Assembly: GCA_910584145.1 (NCBI GenBank)
Contig: CAJTXX010000064.1
Location: forward strand, 1-8,589
From: an uncultured Eggerthellaceae bacterium
GTDB taxonomy: Bacteria > Actinomycetota > Coriobacteriia > Coriobacteriales > Eggerthellaceae
DNA length: 8,589 nucleotides
Direction of reading: 5' to 3'
This document shows, in pieces, positions 1 through 5,214 of the stretch. The notes under the pieces are model-generated. The model searched no databases. It saw only the letters and a program-made list of their open reading frames with translations, and was not told the DNA's origin. Made by a program: the position numbers and the translations under genes. Each line of letters opens with the position of its first letter. Within the stretch, counting starts at the first letter, position 1.

Positions 1-1171
1 TCACGTCGCGGATCTCGGCGCGGTCGAAGAACTTCGTGCCGCCCACGATGCGGTACGGCACGCCGGCGCGCAGCAGCATATCCTCCAGCACGCGGCTCTG
101 CGCGTTCGTGCGGTAGAACACGGCCATCTCGTCGTAGCCGACGCCCGCAGCCCGCTGCTTCTCCACCTCGCCAGCGATCCAGCGCCCCTCGTCGCGCTCG
201 TCGGCGGCCATGAACACGCCGATCTTCTCGCCCGCGCCAGCCGCGGTGAACAGCCGCTTGGGCTTGCGGTGCTCGTTGTTGCCGATCACCGCGTTCGCTG
301 CGTCGAGGATATTGCCCATGCTGCGGTAGTTCTGCTCCAGCTTCACCACCGTCGCATTCGGGTAGTCCTCCTCGAAATCGAGGATGTTGCGGATATCGGC
401 GCCGCGCCACGAATAGATGGACTGGTCGTCGTCGCCCACCACCATGATGTTCCCATGCCCTGCAGCCAGCAGCTTCGTTATGGCGTACTGCGCGTGGTTC
501 GTATCCTGATACTCGTCTACCATGATGTAGCGGAAGCGCTCCTGGTAAGCGCTCAGCACCTCTTCGTGGTTCTTCAGCAGCAGCCACGCATACATCAGCA
601 GGTCGTCGAAATCCATGCTGTTCGCTTGCCGCAAGCGCTCCTGATAGGTCGCGTACACGCGCGCCGCCATCTTCTGCACCGGGTCGGCGGCTTCCTCGGC
701 CATCTGCCCGGGCACCTTCAGCTCGTTCTTCGCCTGCGACACGCGCGCCATCAGCGTATTCGCGGGGAAGCGGCGCGGGTCGATATCCATCTCCATCATG
801 ATGGCCTTGAACAGGCGCTTCTGATCGTCGGTGTCGTAGATGGTGAAGTTCTTGCCGAAGCCCAGCAGGTCGGCATCAGCGCGCAGGATGCGCACGCAGC
901 ACGCATGGAACGTGGACACCCACATGCCGCGCGCCGCCGGCCCCACCAGCTGCCCCAGGCGCTCGCGCATCTCGGCAGCCGCCTTGTTCGTGAACGTGAT
1001 GGCCAGCACGCGCCATGGCGCTACGTCGAGGTCTTCCAGCAGGTGCGCGATGCGATAGGTCAGCACGCGCGTCTTGCCCGAGCCGGCGCCCGCCAGCACC
1101 AGCAGCGGCCCCTCCGTGCACATGACGGCCTGGGCCTGCGGTTCGTTCAACGTGTTCAAGTCTATGGGCAT
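1..1171 (-). CDS. pcrA: UvrD/PcrA-type superfamily 1 DNA helicase, N-terminal part (cut by window start)
   Basis: This is an ATP-dependent 3'-5' DNA helicase of the UvrD/PcrA/Rep family, which acts in nucleotide excision repair and in removing proteins or RecA from DNA. The window holds the first 390 codons; the rest lies left of base 1, so the full length (about 700-800 residues in the family) cannot be seen. Visible motifs in order are the Q-motif region LNEPQAQAV (8-16), Walker A AGAGSGKT (27-34), TFTNKAA (59-65), Walker B DEYQDT (219-224), QSIYSWRGA (250-258) and LEQNYRS (278-284). The visible end, GGTKFFDRAEIRDV, matches domain 2A of PcrA. The ATG at 1171 is supported by the SD-like GGAGGGGAG eight or fewer bases upstream. 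The gene runs leftward, separated from the aromatic gene pair by that pair's terminator. The family is certain; the choice between PcrA and UvrD as a name is convention. Confidence 0.95.
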   Translation of the reverse strand, partial: MPIDLNTLNEPQAQAVMCTEGPLLVLAGAGSGKTRVLTYRIAHLLEDLDVAPWRVLAITFTNKAAAEMRERLGQLVGPAARGMWVSTFHACCVRILRADADLLGFGKNFTIYDTDDQKRLFKAIMMEMDIDPRRFPANTLMARVSQAKNELKVPGQMAEEAADPVQKMAARVYATYQERLRQANSMDFDDLLMYAWLLLKNHEEVLSAYQERFRYIMVDEYQDTNHAQYAITKLLAAGHGNIMVVGDDDQSIYSWRGADIRNILDFEEDYPNATVVKLEQNYRSMGNILDAANAVIGNNEHRKPKRLFTAAGAGEKIGVFMAADERDEGRWIAGEVEKQRAAGVGYDEMAVFYRTNAQSRVLEDMLLRAGVPYRIVGGTKFFDRAEIRDV

Positions 1172-1222
1172 GCGGCTCTCCCCTCCAGACGATACGAGCC
1201 ATACATTATGTCGCAAAAGAAG

Positions 1223-1254
1223 AAGCCGTGCGACCCATCTCGGTCGCACGGCTT
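1223..1254 (-). terminator. Rho-independent terminator after the DAHP synthase gene
   Basis: A perfect 13-bp inverted repeat (1223-1235 with 1242-1254, arm AAGCCGTGCGACC on the plus strand) encloses a 6-base loop. Read on the minus strand it is followed by CTTCTTTTGCG, a T-rich tract. It lies 29 bases beyond the stop of the DAHP synthase gene and before the helicase start, so it should end the uppP/chorismate mutase/DAHP synthase transcript and insulate the helicase gene. Confidence 0.85.
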
Positions 1255-1282
1255 CCCGTGAACCCTTCGAGCAGGCAGGATG

Positions 1283-2083
1283 CTACACGATACGCTTCCC
1301 CATAGCCTCGGCCACCACGCGCAGCTCGGCCACCAGCTGCTCGAATTGAGCCGGCGTCAGCTGCTGCGGGCCGTCGGAGAGCGCCGCAGGAGGGTTGGGA
1401 TGCACCTCTATCATCAGGCTGTCGGCGCCCGCCGCCACCGCTGCCAGCGCCAGCGCCGGCACCAGGTCGCGCTGGCCGGCCGGATGCGATACGTCGATGC
1501 ACACCGGGTAGAGCGACTGCTTATGGATGACCGGCACCGCCGCGATATCCAGCGTGAAGCGCGTGGCCGTCTCGAACGTGCGGATGCCGCGTTCGCACAG
1601 CACCACGTTCGTGTTGCCCTTGTCGGTGATGTAGTCGGTGGCCGCCAGCCACTCGGCCACGGTGCCCGCGAATCCGCGCTTGTACAGCACCATCTGGCGC
1701 GTGTCGGCCGTCACCTCGCCGATCTTCTTCAACAAGCTGAAGTTCTGGAAATTGCGCGCGCCCACCTGCAGGCCGTCAACATAGTCGGCCACCAGCTGGC
1801 AATGCGCGCTGTCCATCACCTCGGTCAGCGTCATCAGGCCGTGCTTCTCGCCGGCCGCGCGCATGATCTTCAGCGCTTCCTCGCCCAGCCCCTGGAAGCT
1901 GTGCGGGTTCGTGCGCGGCTTGAACGCGCCGCCGCGGATCCAGCTCAGGCCCAAGCCCTTCACGCAGGCCGCCACCTCGTCGAACTGCTCGGCCGATTCC
2001 ACCGAGCACGGGCCGGCATAGATGGTTATCTCGTCCGTACGCTGGCCCAGGTACGGTATGCCCTCTATCTTCGACTCATTCAT
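1283..2083 (-). CDS. aroF: 3-deoxy-7-phosphoheptulonate (DAHP) synthase, type I-beta
   Basis: The enzyme condenses phosphoenolpyruvate with erythrose 4-phosphate to DAHP, the first step of the shikimate pathway, in the cytoplasm. At 266 residues it is the compact I-beta (KDO8P synthase-like) form with no extra regulatory domain. Conserved stretches are AGPCSVES (23-30), RGGAFKPRTNPHSFQGLG (50-67), ERGIRTFE (164-171), DVSHPAG (197-203) and EVHPNPPAALSDGPQQL (226-242). From family knowledge, the metal ligands should be C26, H200, E226 and D237, all present. The ATG at 2083 overlaps the stop of the chorismate mutase gene as ATGA, so translation is probably coupled; a GGAG lies about 11 bases upstream. 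A strong terminator follows. In Bacillus the equivalent synthase carries an N-terminal chorismate mutase domain that gives feedback control by chorismate or prephenate. Here that domain is a separate protein encoded just before it. Confidence 0.95.
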   Translation of the reverse strand: MNESKIEGIPYLGQRTDEITIYAGPCSVESAEQFDEVAACVKGLGLSWIRGGAFKPRTNPHSFQGLGEEALKIMRAAGEKHGLMTLTEVMDSAHCQLVADYVDGLQVGARNFQNFSLLKKIGEVTADTRQMVLYKRGFAGTVAEWLAATDYITDKGNTNVVLCERGIRTFETATRFTLDIAAVPVIHKQSLYPVCIDVSHPAGQRDLVPALALAAVAAGADSLMIEVHPNPPAALSDGPQQLTPAQFEQLVAELRVVAEAMGKRIV

Positions 2084-2361
2084 ACCGACGGCGTCTCCTT
2101 ACTCACCTTCAAGATGGTGGCGTAGATCTCGCGCAGGTACTCGTTATACAGCGGGCCTTCGTTATAACTGGCCACCTTCTCGAAGATCTCCTCCTCGCGC
2201 TTCGCGTCGAAGAGGCCCATCTGCGCCTCCGGCTTCAAGCCGCGGATGACAAGCGAATGCCCCGCGCGCTTGTTCAGCAGCGCCACGAGCTCATGATCGA
2301 TCGCGTCGATCTGCTCGCGGTGTTTCTGGATCTCGGCGAGGGCTGCGTTGTCCTCAGTCAT
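2080..2361 (-). CDS. Chorismate mutase, AroQ type, monofunctional
   Basis: This 93-residue, all-helical protein converts chorismate to prephenate, the branch point to phenylalanine and tyrosine. It matches the AroQ fold in length and in its charged residues: R15 in REQIDAIDHELVALLNKR (15-32), R32, K43 and the pair R55-E56 in FDAKREEEIFE (51-61). These align by eye with the active-site Arg/Lys/Glu of the E. coli mutase domain. The ATG at 2361 is chosen because AAAGGA (2368-2373) lies six bases upstream; an adjacent ATG at 2364 is possible but crowds that site. The open frame continues to an ATG at 2412, without a matching ribosome site. The stop overlaps the DAHP synthase start by four bases, which points to coupled translation and perhaps a physical complex. 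The gap from uppP upstream is about 100 bases with no obvious terminator. Confidence 0.9.
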   Translation of the reverse strand: MTEDNAALAEIQKHREQIDAIDHELVALLNKRAGHSLVIRGLKPEAQMGLFDAKREEEIFEKVASYNEGPLYNEYLREIYATILKVSKETPSV

Positions 2362-2379
2362 CATGATTCCTTTCACACA

Positions 2380-2409
2380 TCTATAACGGGGAAGTTGCCC
2401 GTGTGCGAA
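2380..2409 (-). promoter_or_regulatory. Weak candidate promoter before the chorismate mutase gene
   Basis: On the minus strand TTCGCA (2404-2409) and TATAGA (2380-2385) are separated by 18 bases; each matches 4 of 6 sigma-70 consensus positions. Initiation would fall near 2373, leaving a very short leader. The alternative is readthrough from uppP, for which no terminator is evident in 2362-2464. Confidence 0.25.
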
Positions 2410-2464
2410 CATGATAAACCAAACCCGCCGAGGATTATTTCCAACTGGTTAAATGGACGGCCGC

Positions 2465-3457
2465 CTACAGGACGAGCAGCTTCACCCCGAAGTAAGCCAG
2501 CACCACCACGCCCACGATGATGCGGTACGCGCCGAATGCGGTGAAGTCGTTCTTCTTGATGTAGCCCATCAGGAACTTGATCGACAGCACCGATACCACG
2601 AACGCGGTGACGATGCCCACCGCCAGCACCACGATCTCAGTGAAGGTCATGGCGAGGCCCGCAGCGAGGAACTTCACCACCTTCACCAAGCCCCAACCGA
2701 GCATGATGGGGATGGCCAAGAAGAACGTGAACTCGGCCGCTGCGGTGCGCGAGCAGCCGCACAGCATGCCGCCGATGATGGTGGCGCCGCTGCGCGAGGT
2801 GCCCGGGATGATGGCGAGCACCTGGAACAGGCCGATCTTCAGAGCCGTCTTCCAGTCGATCTGATCGACCGTATGCACCTTGAACAGGGACTGCTCGGCA
2901 TCGTCGCCGTCGATGCCGGGGCCCACAGCCGGCTGCATGCGCGCGTGCTTGCCATGGGCGCCAGCCGCACGCTCTGCGCGGTCGTGCGCGCCGATGCGGT
3001 GCTGCGGGGCGCCCTTCGCCAACTGCGCGGCCTCGCGGTTGCGGTTGCGCCGCTCCATGATGATGAAGACGATGCCGTACAAGATGAGCATGGCCGCCAC
3101 GGTCCACGCGTTATAGAAGGTGTCGTTCACCCAATCGTCGAGCGCGAAGCCGACGATAGCCGCCGGTATGCAGCCGATGGCCACCATGCCCCACAGCCGC
3201 CACGTGCCGCGGCGCTGCTCGGGCGTCTTGCGGGGAGAGAACGGGTTCAGCTTGTGGAAATACAAGATGATGACCGCCAATATGGCGCCGATCTGTATGA
3301 CCACCAGGAACAGGTTCAGGAATTCCTGCGTGACGTCGAGCTTCACGAACTCGTCCACCAAGATCATGTGCCCGGTCGATGAAACGGGCAGCCATTCGGT
3401 GATGCCCTCTACGATGCCGATGAAGAGCGCTTTGAGCGCTTCGAATAAGATATCCAT
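2465..3457 (-). CDS. uppP: Undecaprenyl-diphosphate phosphatase
   Basis: This integral membrane enzyme (BacA/UppP family) removes a phosphate from undecaprenyl diphosphate, recycling the lipid carrier used for peptidoglycan and other wall polymers; extra copies give bacitracin tolerance. Family signatures are EGITEWLPVSSTGH (17-30), with the catalytic glutamates E17 and E21, and PGTSRSGAT (218-226), with the essential arginine R222. Several hydrophobic membrane segments follow. The 330 residues exceed the usual 270-290: between about 137 and 196 lies a hydrophilic stretch rich in Arg, Ala, His and Gln that looks like an inserted loop. The start MDILFEALKA at 3457 fits the family N-terminus. 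An in-frame ATG at 3487 with an upstream GGAAGG is a possible alternative. A TATAAT box sits only six bases before the chosen ATG. The gene is divergent from the TatD gene and lies upstream of the aromatic pair on the same strand. Confidence 0.95.
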   Translation of the reverse strand: MDILFEALKALFIGIVEGITEWLPVSSTGHMILVDEFVKLDVTQEFLNLFLVVIQIGAILAVIILYFHKLNPFSPRKTPEQRRGTWRLWGMVAIGCIPAAIVGFALDDWVNDTFYNAWTVAAMLILYGIVFIIMERRNRNREAAQLAKGAPQHRIGAHDRAERAAGAHGKHARMQPAVGPGIDGDDAEQSLFKVHTVDQIDWKTALKIGLFQVLAIIPGTSRSGATIIGGMLCGCSRTAAAEFTFFLAIPIMLGWGLVKVVKFLAAGLAMTFTEIVVLAVGIVTAFVVSVLSIKFLMGYIKKNDFTAFGAYRIIVGVVVLAYFGVKLLVL

Positions 3458-3463
3458 CGCTCC

Positions 3464-3491
3464 ATTATAGACAATGAGGCAACGCATCCAA
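3464..3491 (-). promoter_or_regulatory. Candidate uppP promoter with a perfect TATAAT box
   Basis: On the minus strand TATAAT occupies 3464-3469, with a weak -35 element TTGGAT at 3486-3491 and a 16-base spacer. Normal initiation about seven bases after the box would fall on the A of the ATG at 3457, so the message may be leaderless. If translation instead starts at 3487, the TATAAT would lie inside the coding region and could be chance. Confidence 0.5.
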
Positions 3492-3593
3492 AACACCTTC
3501 CCGAAAAGGCGGCGGCGCAGCGCGGCGGCTGGTAAGGTTGGCGATGTGCCTGATATCGCCGCGCGCCGGTGCGGCGGGTGGATCGGAGGAGCG

Positions 3594-4397
3594 ATGACAG
3601 CCTTATACGATATGCACTGCCATCTCGATTTCGCGGACAACGCGAAAGACGTGGCCGCCGAGCTCGACCAGGCCGGCATGACCGCCCTGTGCGCTACGGT
3701 CGTCCCGTCGAGCTATGTTGCTGCGCTCGAGGAATTCAAGCCCTGGCCCGCCGTGCAGGTGGCCTTGGGGTTGCACCCGTGGTGGGTGGCGCAAGAGCGC
3801 ATAGGCGCGGTCGACTTGGCGCGGTTCGAGAAGCTTGCACCCGACGCTCCCTTCATCGGCGAGATCGGGCTCGATCTCCACGGCAAGCGCAAGGAGACGC
3901 GCGAGCGCCAGGAAGAGGTGCTCTACCGGCTGCTCGGCGTGCTCAGCGCCTGCGACGCGGGCAAGGTGGTGTTCCTGCACGGGGTGCGCGCCGGCGACCG
4001 GCTGCTCGCCATGCTCGACCGCTGCGGCACCGCCGAGCGGCACACCTGCGTATTCCACTGGTTCCAAGGCACGCCGGACGATTTCGGGCGCGCGCTGTCG
4101 CTCGATTGCTGGTTCTCGGTGGGCATGCGCATGCTCGCCACCGATGCGGGCCGCATATTCGCGAAGGCCGTGCCCGACGAGCGCCTGCTGGTAGAGACTG
4201 ACAACCCGCCGCACGAGGGCATGCCCTGGTCGGTGGGCATGTGGAGCGAAGAGTTGCGCAACACCATACGCGACCTAGCCGAGCTGCGCGGCACGACGCC
4301 TGAAGAGCTGCGACAGTCCTTGAATGCGAACAGCGAGGAGCTCCTCGCCGCCGGGCGACGGTTGCACACGCCAGCCGCCTGCGTTACAACCGCATGA
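3594..4397 (+). CDS. TatD-family metal-dependent hydrolase (putative DNase)
   Basis: This cytoplasmic TIM-barrel hydrolase belongs to the TatD superfamily, whose members act as metal-dependent 3'-5' exonucleases or DNA repair nucleases; the substrate of this one cannot be deduced. At 267 residues it has the family's usual length. Metal-site motifs are D-x-H-x-H-x-D (6-12, DMHCHLD), GLHPWW (59-64), GEIGLD (89-94, E90), FLHGVR (127-132, H129), FHWFQGT (154-160, H155) and ETDNPP (201-206, D203). FHWFQG and ETDNPP replace the commoner FHCFSG and ETDxPY, so it is a divergent member. The ATG at 3594 follows GGAGGA three bases upstream. The frame stays open to 3474, but that extension is Arg-rich and overlaps the uppP promoter. 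It is transcribed away from uppP and convergent with the unrecognised gene to its right, so it is probably a single-gene unit. Confidence 0.88.
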   Translation: MTALYDMHCHLDFADNAKDVAAELDQAGMTALCATVVPSSYVAALEEFKPWPAVQVALGLHPWWVAQERIGAVDLARFEKLAPDAPFIGEIGLDLHGKRKETRERQEEVLYRLLGVLSACDAGKVVFLHGVRAGDRLLAMLDRCGTAERHTCVFHWFQGTPDDFGRALSLDCWFSVGMRMLATDAGRIFAKAVPDERLLVETDNPPHEGMPWSVGMWSEELRNTIRDLAELRGTTPEELRQSLNANSEELLAAGRRLHTPAACVTTA

Positions 4398-4466
4398 CGC
4401 GGCGATAGCGCACCGCGCACACAACTGCGCTCCGCAGGGTGCCCTGCCCTGCCCTCTTCATGCATT
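4398..4466. other. Convergent intergenic region with short GC-rich hairpins
   Basis: The TatD-family gene and the membrane-anchored gene end towards each other here. Small inverted repeats are visible: CTGCG/CGCAG (4425-4429 with 4433-4437) and GCAGG/CCTGC (4434-4438 with 4443-4447), followed by three copies of GCCCT (4441-4455). No T-rich tract follows on either strand, so a factor-independent terminator is doubtful, although the folded RNA may serve both genes. Confidence 0.3.
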
Positions 4467-5045
4467 CTAAGGCGTGAGCAAGAAGATCAAGACGCCGATC
4501 AGCACGACGATCAGCGGTATGGCTATCTTCACGAACAGCGGGATGCCGGGCCGGTTCGAAGCGGCGAAGTTTCGCCTGCTGCCCATCGAGCCGCCCTGGA
4601 GGCCTATCCGCGTCGGGCGCGGGGCGCTCGCCTTCCCCGACAGCGGCAGATGCTGATAGGTGGTGCGCCCATCGTGCGAGCGCCACCGCGATTTCGACTC
4701 GCTCACGTCTACCATCGGCTCGTGGCGGTCGTGCTCGTCTATGGTGTAGCCCACCAGCTCGTTCTTCTCGTTGAAGGCGCGCGAATCTATGCTGCCGCGG
4801 CCGTCGATGACCTCGCGGTTCGCGTTGCGGCGCTGGCGCGCGTCGCGCAACGCCCGCTGCGCCTCCCAATCGCGCCGGCGGCCATCTTGGTAGATATCGG
4901 GCTCTGCGGGGGCCTGCATGCGCATGCGCGCATTGCGCGCGCGAGCAGCATCCTTCGCCGCATACGATTGGACGATGCGGTCGACCGACCCATTGCCGGA
5001 ATCGACCCTGCGGAACTCCGGGTAGTCTTCGTTGAAAGTGCCCAT
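4467..5045 (-). CDS. Unrecognised charged protein with a C-terminal membrane anchor
   Basis: I do not recognise this 192-residue protein. Residues 1-168 are strongly hydrophilic: an acidic/aromatic start (NEDYPEF, 5-11), an Arg/Ala-rich stretch likely to be helical (about 28-77, with RRRDWEAQRALRDARQRR at 56-73), and a mixed region with a Ser/Lys/Arg patch (115-123). A single hydrophobic segment, about 169-190, reaches the C-terminus, which ends LLTP. There is no signal peptide, so the likely topology is tail-anchored with the charged domain in the cytoplasm. The ATG at 5045 follows GAGGG eight bases upstream, and a TATAAT promoter lies about 50 bases upstream. Codon use resembles the neighbours, which argues against recent transfer. 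It stands between a TatD-type hydrolase (convergent) and htrA (same strand, separated by a terminator), so the context gives no function. The clear ribosome site, promoter and membrane segment support a real gene. Confidence 0.8.
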   Translation of the reverse strand: MGTFNEDYPEFRRVDSGNGSVDRIVQSYAAKDAARARNARMRMQAPAEPDIYQDGRRRDWEAQRALRDARQRRNANREVIDGRGSIDSRAFNEKNELVGYTIDEHDRHEPMVDVSESKSRWRSHDGRTTYQHLPLSGKASAPRPTRIGLQGGSMGSRRNFAASNRPGIPLFVKIAIPLIVVLIGVLIFLLTP

Positions 5046-5093
5046 CAGATCAACCCTCTACAGAAACAGCGCATCCACTCAGCTCATTCGGGG

Positions 5094-5123
5094 ATTATAC
5101 AACGCCAGCCCAGCAAACCTGAA
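5094..5123 (-). promoter_or_regulatory. Promoter of the tail-anchored protein gene
   Basis: A perfect TATAAT (5094-5099, minus strand) has a weak -35 element TTCAGG at 5118-5123, 18 bases upstream. Initiation near 5087 would leave a leader of about 42 bases, which opens with a three-codon frame (ATG AGC TGA) just before the GAGGG ribosome site. It lies downstream of the htrA terminator, so the gene is probably transcribed on its own. Confidence 0.5.
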
Positions 5124-5151
5124 CGGATGGCGCGAACCGGTCGCATAAAAG

Positions 5152-5181
5152 GAGATGCGCCCGGTCGCCCAGGCGCATCTC
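5152..5181 (-). terminator. Rho-independent terminator of htrA
   Basis: A perfect 10-bp stem, GAGATGCGCC (5152-5161) with GGCGCATCTC (5172-5181), encloses a 10-base loop. On the minus strand it is followed by CTTTTATG. It starts about 34 bases past the htrA stop and separates htrA from the next minus-strand gene. Confidence 0.8.
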
Positions 5182-5214
5182 AGGAGAGAGGAGGACGCTC
5201 TATCGCGCTCGCCG

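Noticed and set aside
1189..1216. TTGCGA-16-TATCGT as the helicase promoter (minus strand)
   Set aside because: Initiation would fall inside the ribosome binding site at 1178-1186, leaving too short a leader; no better promoter was seen.
269..1261. 330-codon plus-strand open frame opposite the helicase gene
   Set aside because: The minus strand encodes a motif-complete helicase here; the plus frame is Arg/His-rich and has no family features.
1280..2125. Long plus-strand frame opposite DAHP synthase
   Set aside because: Shadow of a well-conserved minus-strand enzyme; similar shadows occur at 2453-3382 and 5596-6270.
3474..3593. 40-residue N-terminal extension of the TatD-family protein
   Set aside because: It overlaps the uppP promoter, is Arg-rich, and lies before the family's first conserved strand; GGAGGA supports 3594.
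3594..4397. TatD-type protein as QatD of the QatABCD anti-phage system
   Set aside because: None of the other Qat components, nor any defence gene, is visible beside it.
4398..4466. Bidirectional rho-independent terminator between the convergent genes
   Set aside because: Short stems only and no T-rich tract on either strand; kept only as a low-confidence structured region.
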